From: Flavobacterium sp. I3-2
Lineage (GTDB): Bacteria; Bacteroidota; Bacteroidia; Flavobacteriales; Flavobacteriaceae
DNA length: 64,000 bases
Direction of reading: 5' to 3'
Assembly (NCBI RefSeq): GCF_013389595.1
Contig: NZ_CP058306.1
Coordinates: forward strand, 868,001-932,000
In this document: in pieces, positions 35,661 through 45,203 of the stretch
How the letters are laid out: every line of letters starts with the position of its first letter
How positions within the stretch are numbered: position 1 is the first letter of the stretch
Notes under the pieces: generated by a model
Databases searched by the model: none
Told to the model about the DNA's origin: nothing
The model's input: only the letters and a program-made list of their open reading frames with translations
Position numbers and translations under genes: made by a program

Positions 35661-35690
35661 AAAAAAGAACTTATTTACCAATAAGTTCCT
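35661..35690 (-). terminator. Terminator of the DUF4132 operon
   Basis: GAACTTAT (35667-35674) pairs with ATAAGTTC (35681-35688); the loop holds the stop codon of the small partner gene. On the minus strand it is followed by six T. Confidence 0.75.
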
Positions 35691-36091
35691 GTCAAAAAAG
35701 TTAATCGGATAAATGCAATTGAAGAATCGGGTTTTAAATCAATACTTTCTTCAAAAGATTTGACTTCATCATCATCAACAAAAACGACAAATAAACCATC
35801 TTCAAAAGCTAATAAAGCATTTGCAATCGCTTGGTCAACTTGAGCTAGTTCGGTATTATTCAAATCGCCAAAACCAATTTTTCCAGTTTCGGATTGTTCT
35901 TGAATTTCTTTTGGTGAAAGAAACGACATTAACCTAATTCCCTCACGTTTTTCATTATAACGTTTGACTTCACTTTTAACGCATTCTTCAATAAGTTCTT
36001 TTAAAGTTTGTGGTTGTTTTTCGATTTCAAAATCCAACAAATGAATTTTCTTTTTACCTAATCGTTTCAATTGTAAAGTTATAATCGACAT
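35675..36091 (-). CDS. Small partner of the DUF4132 protein, unknown family
   Basis: A 138-residue protein from MSIITLQL (36091); the longer reading uses TTG at 36100 and is not preferred. It begins with a beta hairpin (IITLQLKRLGKKKIHLLDFEIE) and a long helix, has an acidic middle, and ends in SSIAFIRLTFLTGTYW. I recognise no domain. It lies 65 bases downstream of the DUF4132 gene on the same strand and shares its terminator, so it is probably a functional partner. Confidence 0.65.
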   Translation of the reverse strand: MSIITLQLKRLGKKKIHLLDFEIEKQPQTLKELIEECVKSEVKRYNEKREGIRLMSFLSPKEIQEQSETGKIGFGDLNNTELAQVDQAIANALLAFEDGLFVVFVDDDEVKSFEESIDLKPDSSIAFIRLTFLTGTYW

Positions 36092-36156
36092 AAATTTCAA
36101 TCGTTTAAAACAGGATTAAACCGTTTAGTGAAACCGTTTAATCCTATTTATTTTTA

Positions 36157-39100
36157 TTATTTATTAATCTGAGCTAAAATCGTTGGGTCTTTGATTTTAT
36201 CATCTTGAGCCAAGAATCGCATTTTAGTAATAATTTCTGCTGACTTTGGGTCGTCGTCAACAAAAGGTAAAAATACGCGTCCTCGATGTTGGCTGTGAAC
36301 CGGAATAATCGATAATTGTAAGCCGTTTTTACTCACCAAACCGCTTCCTAGATGAATCGAATATTCACCTAATTTTCCTTTGATTAAAATATGACGTTCT
36401 TTAACCTCAACATTGTCTAACTTAAACAATCGTGCAGATTCTCGCGCCAAAACGCCTCGCATTTGCATAGAACTGTGACTTGCTTCTGGGTCAACTCCAC
36501 CAACATGAGCAACACTTACAACCAAATCAACATCGCGCATGACTTCACTAAAAATGACCGAATTAATCTCTGTTAGCGGAACTACTTTATTGTCGTTTAA
36601 TGAATGAAAACAAACATATTCTAAAGTTGGCGCTTCAACATCCGAAGGTGAGAACCAATCCGCCATGGCATAAAGTGTAACCCAAATTCCTTCTTTATGA
36701 AACACTTTTTGAAGTCCGTCTTCATAATTTACAGTCCAACCACGACCACGCAACAAAGCAACGGTTTTATTCGTTTGAATTTGATGTCCTTGATAACGTT
36801 CCGAACGATTGCTGTGTTCGATTTCATCTTTTGTAGGAACGTACAATTCTCTAAATACTTGTTTGAAAGGCTGAATGATTTCATTTTCGAACAGATATTT
36901 CTGATACAAATCCCATTGTACAGCCTGATACAGATGTGCAGGATGCGCAATAACAAATGTATCTGTTTCTTTAGTTTTTATTGATTTACCATCTAAATTG
37001 ACGATTTGGTCATCTTTCCAAAAACCAGAATCGTTAGTTTTTAAATTAATCAAAACCAATTTTCCTAACATCGCTCTTACAATCGGATGTTCCATAATCT
37101 TTTGCAATTCGGCTACCGTAAACGAATCGCGACGAATCATTGCATTTTCTAAAGATTGCTTAGTTCTTGAAAATTGTTTGTTTAAATACGTTTTTCCTTC
37201 TTTAAGTTCATCTAAACGTTTGTCTTTTTTAAATTTTGTAGGAATTGATTTTTGTTCTTTTCCATCTTTTGTTATAAATAAATCGGCTTTTCCTTCGTCA
37301 TCAATTTTGATTTCAATGGTTGTAGTTTCATCCAATTGAAGCAAAGAATTCGACATGATTTTTTGAGTCGCTTTTCCTTCCATCGCCCAACTAAAACGAA
37401 TACTGTCATCAAAACCAGCATTTCGAGCCAAATTATCTAAACCAATTTCAACTGCATTTTTCTCGCTTTCACGACGTTGCGCACCAAATTGTTTACTTTC
37501 TTTTAAAAACGTTTGTAAAAGATTGTATCGTTTTAATAAATCTGCTTCAGGATTTGCTTTACTAATCGGAATTAATCCTAAAGCCATAACGTAATCTTTA
37601 TCTCGCTTTTCAGTGATTTTAGCAATGGTTTCAGTAATTTTAATTTCGCCCAACATCACAGATGAATATATTTTTACACGACGATAACCCATTCCGTCAG
37701 ATAAATATTTGGCGGCTTCGTGTACCAATTTCCAATTGGTTTTTCCTAAGTTGCTATAAACTTTATGAAACCATTCAATATCAATTGCTCCTTGTTGAAA
37801 ATCGTTTTTAGGCACATTAGAATATCGTGAAATAATGGTTTCTTTTTCGGCATTCATGTAATCTGTTGTGTGCGCCAAAAACCACCAGACGGCTTCTTTA
37901 AGACTTTTAATTTTTAAATAATCGCCAATCCAATCAGCCCATTGCGTTGCATAACAAGCTGTTTCGACCAAACGTTTTTTATCGAATTTATTTTGTGCTA
38001 ATTCAGTAGAAAACTCTTTATACATTTCTAAATCAGAAGCTTCGCATAATTTTAAAATCTTACTAAAAGTATGCTTTTTAGAAACGTTGGTTCCGTAAGA
38101 ATATCCGCGGTCAAAATTATCTTTTCCCATGCGTTGAAGTACCTCAAAGAAATATTGCATGCCTTCAATTTTGTTCAAACTGTTGATGTAGATTGAAGCT
38201 TCTGTAGGTAATTCGCCACGTTCAAGTTCTACTTGAAGCAAATTCTTTTTTAAAGTTTCATTCAATTTAGGAATTTCGAAATTCTCAAATCTTTTGGTAT
38301 AATAATTTTGTCCGCCGTCAAGCAGATAAAAGAAATCTTTATTCAAAAGAGAAATAAACAACATATCATCTTTGCCGATTTTTCCATCGTTAAACAATTT
38401 TAAAGTTAAGGACGGAAACGGAATTTCTAAATCGTTTCTTTTTTCAGGATTTAAAACTTTTGATAAATACGGAATCACATCTTGGATTTTTTCAACGTTT
38501 TCTGGTTGCGCAATTTCTTGTGCCAAAAGATACATTTGTAAATTCCAAAAACGCAACATTTGTTCTGCATCAAAAAATGGAGTTTCGTTTTCGTTGATGT
38601 AATAAGTAAAACTTGGAATTACAGAAGTCCAATGTGTTTTTGAATAATAACTTCCATCGTTATATTTAATTGTTTTACATTCTTCAGGAAAATGAAAAAT
38701 AGAATCTTCTAAAACATCTAATTTATATGATAAAAGCATTTTTTTATCGGCATAAACATCTAATATATGTTCCAAGATTGTAACGATTTTACTTGTACGA
38801 CTGTTCCAATAGTAATTACCTTTATCAAAATTAATGTTCTCGAATTTTGGTAAATAATTTTGTTTAAATTCAAATAACTTTGGATTTTTTATTCGTTCAT
38901 CATAATGCGCTCTACAGAAATGAGTAACTGTAAATAATTCAAAATCATTAAGTTTCGATTTATTATACCATTCTTTCCAAAGTTCTGCCAATGGAAGGTT
39001 ATTCAATTTATCTTCAGCAGAAAAATCTTCTGTAACTTTCTTTAAACGATTTAATCTATTCTTCAGAATTGTAGTTTCAATTTCACCTTGCCAACCTTCT

Positions 39101-41151
39101 GATTGATATTCGTAATCTTTATTTTTCTCGAAAATATCAATCAATCTATTTACTTCTTTTACGGTTTTATCCGAGTTAATTAAATCTTTAAATAAAAAAC
39201 CAGAAGTAGGTATCAATCCCAAGAATTTCTTAGGTCTTTTAAATCTTTCTTGTGGTAAAACTAATGGCGATAAATGTTCGTAATTGATAGCTCCGAAACC
39301 ATTTATATAATTAAATTCTGTAGTGACTTTTGTAAGTTTATCGATAAAAACTTGTTCGTTTTTAGAAAGCTTTCTTATTTTATAAATGGCAACCTGGTCC
39401 GCAACAAAACTTTGAACACGTTCGGTTTCATCTAAAATAGTTAGCATTTCTAAACCTGCTAAACGTTGGTCAAGATTAGAAGAAGTAACTAATTTTTGCG
39501 TACTTTTTTGAACACGAGTATCAGGTTGTGAAATCAAAATTTCAATACTCGCTTTACGTAAATCTTTACCTTTACGGCTCAATAAATTTTCTAATATTTC
39601 GATGTCTTCATCAAACAATTCCATCTTTTTAAACAAAGTAACACCAGTTGCAGATACAGAAGCATTTCTGTCTGAAATAGCTTGACGTGCCATATTTCGT
39701 TTCCAAGAATTTTCTTCAAGTTCAACTTTAGCCGTTTTATCTTTATTTGAATTACCATAGTACCAACTATATGTATAATGATTTGGGAAAATTTTGCGCA
39801 TGAATTTTTCGCGAACATCAGATGAAATTTTACTCAAATCCTGAGAAAGTTCAATTAATTGTTTTTCGTTGGCGTAATCTAAAATTTTCTCGTAAAAAAA
39901 GCTTGGTTTAACCGTGTATTTCACCCAAGAAAAACCGCGATCTTCAAAAGTTTTTCCGTCGTTAGGAAGCGAGTTTGCACAAGATTTCATTTTTTCAAAT
40001 AATGAATCTGAAAGTTCAAAATCAGGGAAATTTCGTAACATCCAATAATCGATTTCAATATCTTCACCTAAATGTTTTTCGGCAAATTCTACAATTTCTG
40101 TTCGTGTTCTTCTTGTTTCTGACACAAAAAACATACAAACTAATCGTTTAATTTTATCAGTTTTTTCGTCAAAAAATAAATCAAAGGCCAACTTGTTTGC
40201 CTCGTCAACATGGTAAATTCCTTTTGACCAAAGTGCGATATAAACTTCTAAATTATCTTTACTTTTTAAAGCATTTTCAATTTGCGTTTGGTCGTTTAAA
40301 TACAAATCCGCCAATTCTAAAATCCGCTTAACCGTTGCTGTTTTCGGTGCTTCCCATCCAAAACCAAACCAAGTATCAATCGCACGAACCACACTGCTAA
40401 AACGTGCTAAATTATTATCTAAAATAATTTTAATGAAACGTTTAAGCGCAACAACCGAAGTAAAATCTAATGTTTCAAGAATTGTTTGTCTTAAACCTTC
40501 TTGTAATTGTGCGGCAATTAATAATTTTTCGACCAAAAGATGATTCACTGGATTTTCTGAAATCAATAATCCTTTGATAATTTCTCTAGAAACACCACCA
40601 ATTTCATCTTCACCTAAAATGATTTCTTCTAATAAAGGATAAAATTCATCTTGATGTTTTTCTAAAACAGCCGCCAAAAACAAACCGAATTCTTGATACG
40701 GATAATAACTTGAATATTGAATTTGTTCATTGATGCTTAATTTTGCAATTCCTGAATTTCCGAAACTATAAAACTCTGACAACTCTTGAAGTTTTATTGA
40801 AATATGTGCATCTGAAACTGGCAAACGGAAAGGTCTTTTGTAATATCCAGATTGAAAAGGAAGCTGGTTTAAAGAATTCCAAATATCAGAAATGTAGGGT
40901 GCTCGAATTTCTCCGAAAAGTAACAAAGCTAATTTCTGACCTTCATTAGTTTCCCACGGATTTATGTTTGAATCTTCGCCGAATTGTTCTTTGAAAAGTT
41001 CAACTGAAGATTGTTTTTCTGATTTGCGCTTGTTGATAATAATCAGACCTAAATTTTTATAAGGCTCAGTATAATTTTCTAAATCTGATTTACTGACATT
41101 AATTTTTGATTGCTTTGACAAAAAGGAATCTACTTGTTCTCTTGGAATCAT
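36157..41151 (-). CDS. Very large DUF4132 protein
   Basis: A 1664-residue protein without signal peptide or membrane helices. The first ~1200 residues are mostly alpha-helical, with repeat-like HEAT/ARM character (for example LLISENPVNHLLVEKLLIAAQL, KDLRKASIEILISQP). From about residue 1250 comes the DUF4132 region known from E. coli YehI and MolR (KTYLNKQFSRTKQSLENAMIRRDSF, MEHPIVRAMLGKLVLINLKT near 1353, VIAHPAHLY, NEIIQPFKQVFRELY), then a C-terminal domain with RGRGWTV and SEVMRDVDLVVSVAHVGGVDP. No known activity; relatives occur with MoxR-type AAA ATPases or WGR domains, but none of those is here. Very long for one gene in this window. Confidence 0.8.
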   Translation of the reverse strand: MIPREQVDSFLSKQSKINVSKSDLENYTEPYKNLGLIIINKRKSEKQSSVELFKEQFGEDSNINPWETNEGQKLALLLFGEIRAPYISDIWNSLNQLPFQSGYYKRPFRLPVSDAHISIKLQELSEFYSFGNSGIAKLSINEQIQYSSYYPYQEFGLFLAAVLEKHQDEFYPLLEEIILGEDEIGGVSREIIKGLLISENPVNHLLVEKLLIAAQLQEGLRQTILETLDFTSVVALKRFIKIILDNNLARFSSVVRAIDTWFGFGWEAPKTATVKRILELADLYLNDQTQIENALKSKDNLEVYIALWSKGIYHVDEANKLAFDLFFDEKTDKIKRLVCMFFVSETRRTRTEIVEFAEKHLGEDIEIDYWMLRNFPDFELSDSLFEKMKSCANSLPNDGKTFEDRGFSWVKYTVKPSFFYEKILDYANEKQLIELSQDLSKISSDVREKFMRKIFPNHYTYSWYYGNSNKDKTAKVELEENSWKRNMARQAISDRNASVSATGVTLFKKMELFDEDIEILENLLSRKGKDLRKASIEILISQPDTRVQKSTQKLVTSSNLDQRLAGLEMLTILDETERVQSFVADQVAIYKIRKLSKNEQVFIDKLTKVTTEFNYINGFGAINYEHLSPLVLPQERFKRPKKFLGLIPTSGFLFKDLINSDKTVKEVNRLIDIFEKNKDYEYQSEGWQGEIETTILKNRLNRLKKVTEDFSAEDKLNNLPLAELWKEWYNKSKLNDFELFTVTHFCRAHYDERIKNPKLFEFKQNYLPKFENINFDKGNYYWNSRTSKIVTILEHILDVYADKKMLLSYKLDVLEDSIFHFPEECKTIKYNDGSYYSKTHWTSVIPSFTYYINENETPFFDAEQMLRFWNLQMYLLAQEIAQPENVEKIQDVIPYLSKVLNPEKRNDLEIPFPSLTLKLFNDGKIGKDDMLFISLLNKDFFYLLDGGQNYYTKRFENFEIPKLNETLKKNLLQVELERGELPTEASIYINSLNKIEGMQYFFEVLQRMGKDNFDRGYSYGTNVSKKHTFSKILKLCEASDLEMYKEFSTELAQNKFDKKRLVETACYATQWADWIGDYLKIKSLKEAVWWFLAHTTDYMNAEKETIISRYSNVPKNDFQQGAIDIEWFHKVYSNLGKTNWKLVHEAAKYLSDGMGYRRVKIYSSVMLGEIKITETIAKITEKRDKDYVMALGLIPISKANPEADLLKRYNLLQTFLKESKQFGAQRRESEKNAVEIGLDNLARNAGFDDSIRFSWAMEGKATQKIMSNSLLQLDETTTIEIKIDDEGKADLFITKDGKEQKSIPTKFKKDKRLDELKEGKTYLNKQFSRTKQSLENAMIRRDSFTVAELQKIMEHPIVRAMLGKLVLINLKTNDSGFWKDDQIVNLDGKSIKTKETDTFVIAHPAHLYQAVQWDLYQKYLFENEIIQPFKQVFRELYVPTKDEIEHSNRSERYQGHQIQTNKTVALLRGRGWTVNYEDGLQKVFHKEGIWVTLYAMADWFSPSDVEAPTLEYVCFHSLNDNKVVPLTEINSVIFSEVMRDVDLVVSVAHVGGVDPEASHSSMQMRGVLARESARLFKLDNVEVKERHILIKGKLGEYSIHLGSGLVSKNGLQLSIIPVHSQHRGRVFLPFVDDDPKSAEIITKMRFLAQDDKIKDPTILAQINK

Positions 41152-41308
41152 TTTATAAAAGTTTTTAGTTGGTTGACAATACTAATTTTGAATACTAAAA
41201 TACGAATCGATTTTAACAAATACTATTAATTTTTTATCGATTATTTAATTAGAAAATAGAATCATCAATCAACTTAGACAATTCAATAATTCTCTGAATA
41301 TAATGTCT

Positions 41309-41316
41309 TATTTTTG
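41309..41316 (+). promoter_or_regulatory. Candidate -7 box for the YchJ gene
   Basis: TATTTTTG, exact TAnnTTTG, 21 bases upstream of ATG at 41338; no TTG at -33. It argues that the TTG at 41314 is not a start codon. Confidence 0.45.
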
Positions 41317-41337
41317 CAACTAATTAAAAAAACAAAA

Positions 41338-41715
41338 ATGAAATGTCCATGCTGTTCAGGAAACAATTATGAAGATTGTTGCAAACCTTATCACACAAAA
41401 GAAAAAAATGCACCAACAGCTGAAGCTTTAATGCGTTCAAGATATAGTGCGTTTGCAATTCCGAATGGAGAATACTTAATAAATACTACACTTCCTGCAA
41501 AACGAAAATTTCATAATAAGGCAGATTTACAAGAATGGGGAGAAATAAATCAATGGCAAAAATTAGAGATTGTTGCAACACCTTCTTTGAATAGAGTAGC
41601 ATTTAAAGCATTCTATATCGATGAAGATGGAAACGAACAAGTACAACAAGAGCTTTCTGTTTTTCAGAAAATGGGAGATAAATGGTTTTATGTTTCAGGA
41701 GAGTTTGAGGAGTAA
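41338..41715 (+). CDS. YchJ-family protein with SEC-C zinc motif
   Basis: 125 residues from MKCPCCSGNNYEDCC. A longer reading uses TTG at 41314, inside the -7 box, and is rejected. The N-terminus is a SEC-C type zinc site (CPCCSG...DCCKPYH), then PTAEALMRSRYSAFAI and a NTF2-like fold (AFYIDEDGNEQVQQELSVFQKMGDKWFYVSGEF). The YchJ (UPF0225) family has unknown function, possibly linked with protein quality control through the zinc site. Confidence 0.88.
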   Translation: MKCPCCSGNNYEDCCKPYHTKEKNAPTAEALMRSRYSAFAIPNGEYLINTTLPAKRKFHNKADLQEWGEINQWQKLEIVATPSLNRVAFKAFYIDEDGNEQVQQELSVFQKMGDKWFYVSGEFEE

Positions 41716-41727
41716 AACGAATTTATT

Positions 41728-41973
41728 TCACTCATTATTCTTATTTTGTTTAGCCTTTTGACGTAAAACATACAAATAGAGAAGCTCTACTTTTTCTCTA
41801 GCCCACGGCGTTTTTCGAAGAAATTTCAATGAAGAATTTATAGTTGGATCATGCGTAAAGCATCGAATTCGAATTTGATTACCTAAACCTTCGAAACCCT
41901 TATAATATTCAACCAATTCTTCTAAAATATCGATTAATTTTTTTCCGTGTAATGGATCTTTTGATATTTCCAT
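41728..41973 (-). CDS. VF530-family small DNA-binding protein
   Basis: 81 residues with the clear family pattern DPLHGKKLIDILEELVEYYKG, IRIRCFTHDPTINSSLKFLRKTPWAREKVELLYL. The family (DUF2132) has a helical fold similar to DNA-binding proteins; biological role unknown. It converges with the YchJ gene, 12 bases apart. Confidence 0.9.
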   Translation of the reverse strand: MEISKDPLHGKKLIDILEELVEYYKGFEGLGNQIRIRCFTHDPTINSSLKFLRKTPWAREKVELLYLYVLRQKAKQNKNNE

Positions 41974-41992
41974 GATTCGTGCGTATTTTACA

Positions 41993-42000
41993 CAAAGATA
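41993..42000 (-). promoter_or_regulatory. Candidate -7 box for the VF530 gene
   Basis: TATCTTTG on the minus strand, 19 bases upstream of the ATG; exact TAnnTTTG, no -33 TTG. Confidence 0.4.
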
Positions 42001-42157
42001 GCTTTAAATAAATCATTAACTAAAATATATAATTACAGATGATTTATCTATAAAGTAAACAAAAATCTATGTAATTTTACACTTTTAAGAACAAAAACAA
42101 TTTTATTAAAACAAAAAACTAATTTTAACATAACAAAAAGTATTAATTTTCAATTTA

Positions 42158-42805
42158 ATGTCAAAATATTTTGTATTTCTAAACAACTTCTATTTATTAT
42201 TACCCATAATAACTTTTGTTGGAATAATTGTTGGTTTGTATTATTTTAAAAAATTAAATTCAGGTTTTAAGACACTAACCTTTTTATTGATGTATTCGCT
42301 TCTTAGCGAGATTTTAAGCTATGCTTCAGCAAAAATTTTCGGTAGCAATTTAATTTTTCTAAATACTTATGCGATTGCTGAATTGATTTTGATTTATATT
42401 TTTTTGAAAACTTACAAAAATCCATATAGTAAATATTTTGATTTTATATTTTCGCTTTTAATTTTATTTAATATTTATGAAATTATAAACATTGATTATA
42501 CAAATTTTGATATGTTTCAAGCCTATTCTAGGTCGATAAATTCTATTTTTTTATTAGTAACATCGCTTGTTATTATAGTAGAAAAATTAAAACAAGATCA
42601 ATTTGAACCATCAAACAAAATATTGTACGCCCTACTCTCTTATTTAGTTATCAACTCGTTGTTGTTTTTACCTTTAAATATTTTAATAAATTACAAAGAT
42701 ATACGAGTATATGTCGTTTGGATTGTAAATGTTTTAAATATTAGTGTATTTTTTAGTATTATAATTTATCAAATATGGAAATTTGGAAGACTCCAGAAAG
42801 TGTAA
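42158..42805 (+). CDS. Multi-pass membrane protein in a two-component operon
   Basis: A 215-residue protein with six or seven hydrophobic helices and no soluble domain (FYLLLPIITFVGIIVGLYYF, LIFLNTYAIAELILIYIFL and so on). It overlaps the histidine kinase gene by 31 bases, so they are translated together. The kinase has only one membrane segment, so this protein may serve as its membrane sensor. Family not recognised. Confidence 0.7.
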   Translation: MSKYFVFLNNFYLLLPIITFVGIIVGLYYFKKLNSGFKTLTFLLMYSLLSEILSYASAKIFGSNLIFLNTYAIAELILIYIFLKTYKNPYSKYFDFIFSLLILFNIYEIINIDYTNFDMFQAYSRSINSIFLLVTSLVIIVEKLKQDQFEPSNKILYALLSYLVINSLLFLPLNILINYKDIRVYVVWIVNVLNISVFFSIIIYQIWKFGRLQKV

Positions 42806-43536
42806 TTACTTGGCTTTTTATCATTTTAATTATCTTTTTAGTTTTATTGTTTTTTATTATTACCTTAATAAAAGTTAGTTATAAAAAAGCTGTGGAGAAA
42901 AAACAAGCTCTTTTTGACGAAAAAATAAAAAATGAACAAAATTTAAAAAACGCAATTATCGAAATTCAGGACCAAGAACGAAAAGAAATCGCCTCTGAAT
43001 TACATGATCAAATTAGTAATAAATTAAATCTTGTTGTTCTGAATTTAAACAATTTGACTGACAACGAAAGTAATTCAATCAAACAAATTAAAGATGATAT
43101 TAGAAAAATCATTGATAAAAACAGAGACATTTCTCACTATTTATTTCCTGTTGAAATTGAAAATATTGGAATTATTTTCACACTACAAGATCTTTCTCTA
43201 AAATATAGAACAAGTAATTTCAAAATTGATTTACTGAATCGCACTGAAATTAAATTCAAAGATAAACTAACAGAAATTCAACTTTATAGAGTAATCCAAG
43301 AATCTTTAACAAATACACTTAAATACAGTAAAGCAACTATTTTTAATATTCATTTCAGAACATTTAAAAATCGAATTTTTGTAGTTGTCAGTGACAACGG
43401 TATTGGATTTAATATAAACGAAATACAAAAAGGAATAGGATTAACAGGTATCGAAACACGATTAAGCAGCATCGATGCAACATACAAATTAAAATCAAGT
43501 TTAAACAAAGGAACGCAACTAATCATAGTTCTATGA
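42775..43536 (+). CDS. Sensor histidine kinase (HisKA_3, NarX-like)
   Basis: A 253-residue kinase. One membrane helix (~11-35), a short coiled coil, the dimerisation/phosphoacceptor helix with His77 in QERKEIASELHDQISNKL, and a HATPase domain with the N box RVIQESLTNTLKYSKA and G1 box VSDNGIGFN. It has no sensor domain of its own; the upstream membrane protein probably senses. Its stop overlaps the response regulator start by 4 bases. Confidence 0.92.
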   Translation: MEIWKTPESVITWLFIILIIFLVLLFFIITLIKVSYKKAVEKKQALFDEKIKNEQNLKNAIIEIQDQERKEIASELHDQISNKLNLVVLNLNNLTDNESNSIKQIKDDIRKIIDKNRDISHYLFPVEIENIGIIFTLQDLSLKYRTSNFKIDLLNRTEIKFKDKLTEIQLYRVIQESLTNTLKYSKATIFNIHFRTFKNRIFVVVSDNGIGFNINEIQKGIGLTGIETRLSSIDATYKLKSSLNKGTQLIIVL

Positions 43537-44207
43537 AAAAAAACATAAATGTAGCCTTATTAGATGACGACTGTCTTTTTGTGGAAGGCTTAGCTTCTTT
43601 GATTGGGAATAATCCTAATTTTAAAGTTGTATTTAAAGCGAGTAATCCGATTGATTTTATAGAATATTTAAAAACTACTCAAGAATTACCTGACGTAGCT
43701 CTAGTTGATTTAAACATGAAACCTTTAACAGGTTTAGAAGTTTTAGATATTATAAATCAAAATGAAATTGATTTACGTGTTATTGTACTTTCGTCATTAT
43801 TCAACTCATCCATGTATGGCTATATGATTCGATATAGCATTTCTGCGTTTCTTCCTAAATACACAGATAAAAAGGAATTATTTGAGGCGATTGAACAGGT
43901 TTATCATCATAAAGTTTTTATGAATGAAGAAAACCAGCTTTTGATTAAAGAATATTATAACAGTAAATCAAAAAGTCAAAATCCTTGGAGCAACATTTCA
44001 CTTTCTGAACGAGAAAACGAAGTTTTGACTTGTATCTGTAAAGAAATGTCAACAAGAGAGATTGCAGAAAACTTATTTATTACAGTAAAAACCGTTGAAT
44101 CACATCGTTCTAAAATAATGGAAAAAATCGGTTGCAAAAATGTTATTGGCATGGTTGTTTTTGCAATTTTAAATGGTCTTTTTGTTTTAACAAATAATAA
44201 CAAATAA
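43533..44207 (+). CDS. NarL/LuxR-family response regulator
   Basis: A 224-residue regulator. The receiver domain (1-~125) has the acidic pair DDD at 11-13, phosphoacceptor Asp59 in VALVDLNM and Lys near 108 in FLPKYTD. The LuxR-type helix-turn-helix is at ~155-215 (LSERENEVLTCICKEMST, FITVKTVESHRSKIMEKIG). It is the output partner of the kinase just upstream. Targets unknown; a candidate small transcript lies directly downstream. Confidence 0.93.
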   Translation: MKKNINVALLDDDCLFVEGLASLIGNNPNFKVVFKASNPIDFIEYLKTTQELPDVALVDLNMKPLTGLEVLDIINQNEIDLRVIVLSSLFNSSMYGYMIRYSISAFLPKYTDKKELFEAIEQVYHHKVFMNEENQLLIKEYYNSKSKSQNPWSNISLSERENEVLTCICKEMSTREIAENLFITVKTVESHRSKIMEKIGCKNVIGMVVFAILNGLFVLTNNNK

Positions 44208-44251
44208 CAAAAATCAGGGTAAACCCTTAGAAAAAATAAAATCTCGCGTTC

Positions 44252-44348
44252 TATATTTGTCATACCAAAAAATACAGAATTAAAAATACCAAAAAACACT
44301 TATGACGTTAATAAGGCATATTTCCAATGCGATATGCCTTTTAATTAT
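44252..44348 (+). ncRNA. Candidate small RNA or leader transcript
   Basis: TATATTTG (44252-44259) is an exact -7 box and the hairpin AAGGCATAT / ATATGCCTT (44313-44321 with 44332-44340), followed by AT-rich DNA ending in a T run, could stop transcription about 80 bases later. Inside are two copies of ATACCAAAAAAnAC at 44262-44275 and 44286-44299. A tiny ORF (ATG at 44302, 32 codons, hydrophobic) also exists but has no support. The hairpin might equally be the terminator of the response regulator operon. Confidence 0.35.
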
Positions 44349-44490
44349 TTTTTTGTTATTAAATAGTTCACGTGTATTAAACCACTTATTGATAATTTAA
44401 ATTGTTTGTTGTTGTTTCAAATTAATTTAGATTAAAATTGAAAAATAAATTATCAACTAAGTTTCACTGTCGATTTAATAAAAAATTATT

Positions 44491-44530
44491 AAAAAAAAAA
44501 TCAGGATGTAATTATCCTGATTTTTTTTTT
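44491..44530 (-). terminator. Terminator of slyD
   Basis: ATCAGGAT (44500-44507) and ATCCTGAT (44514-44521) with long A and T tracts on both sides, 19 bases beyond the slyD stop. Confidence 0.85.
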
Positions 44531-44548
44531 AATAATTTTTTATTTTTC

Positions 44549-45049
44549 TTAGTGGCTATGCGTTCCGTCAATTCCGTGAGCATGACCGTGATCTAATTCT
44601 TCTTCAGTTGCTGGACGAGTTGCGATTACTTCGACATCAAAGTTTAAAGTTTTACCAGCCATTGGATGATTTAAATCTGCAACAACAGCTTGATCATTAA
44701 CTTCAACTACGATAGCACGAAATTCGTTTCCTGCATTATCTGACAAAGGCAACATAGCACCAACTGGTGGCATTCCTGATTCAACAAACATCTCTAAAGG
44801 CAATTGTGCAATTGCATTAGGATCAATTTCACCGTAAGCTTCTTCAGGAGCAATCACAAATGATTTTTTATCTCCAACAGCTAAACCAGCTAATTCTTGT
44901 TCAAATTTAGGAATCATCATTCCAACTCCATGTAAATAAGTTAATGGATTTTCTGAAGTAGTTTCTTCTACAAAAACTTTTTCACCATTCGCTTCAACGG
45001 TATGCAATTTATAATTAACTGTAACTGCGTGATTGTCTGCTATTGTCAT
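44549..45049 (-). CDS. slyD: FKBP-type peptidyl-prolyl isomerase SlyD
   Basis: A 166-residue cytosolic isomerase and chaperone. The FKBP domain is interrupted by the SlyD insert-in-flap (about residues 75-125). GVGMMIPKFEQELAGLAVGD and APEEAYGEIDPNA are the usual motifs. The C-terminus HGHAHGIDGTHSH is rich in His and can bind Ni2+, as in E. coli SlyD, though shorter. Single gene. Confidence 0.92.
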   Translation of the reverse strand: MTIADNHAVTVNYKLHTVEANGEKVFVEETTSENPLTYLHGVGMMIPKFEQELAGLAVGDKKSFVIAPEEAYGEIDPNAIAQLPLEMFVESGMPPVGAMLPLSDNAGNEFRAIVVEVNDQAVVADLNHPMAGKTLNFDVEVIATRPATEEELDHGHAHGIDGTHSH

Positions 45050-45203
45050 ATTATTTCCTTTTTGGATTTTTCCAATTTATTAATGAATAAAATTCAATGA
45101 CATTCAAATTTTATGTCATTTAAATACTTAATAACAACAATCGTTCCGTTGCTTTAATATGTGTCAGAAATGAGAAAAATATGACTTTATGACACTTGGA
45201 AAT

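Larger units (their letters stand above)
44208..44548. other. 341-base intergenic region with a candidate small transcript
   Basis: No ordinary gene. It holds a -7 box at 44252-44259, two direct repeats, a hairpin terminator at 44313-44348 on the plus strand, an AT-rich stretch, and the slyD terminator at 44491-44530. Confidence 0.55.

Noticed and set aside
36697..37339. Plus-strand open frames inside the DUF4132 gene
   Set aside because: They are antisense shadows of a long conserved gene, without start signals or recognisable protein features.
41314..41337. TTG start of the YchJ gene
   Set aside because: It lies within a -7 promoter box; the ATG at 41338 gives the usual family N-terminus with the SEC-C cysteines.
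44302..44400. 32-codon ORF in the candidate small transcript
   Set aside because: It runs through the hairpin, has no ribosome-binding evidence, and its composition follows the AT bias; not enough to call a gene.
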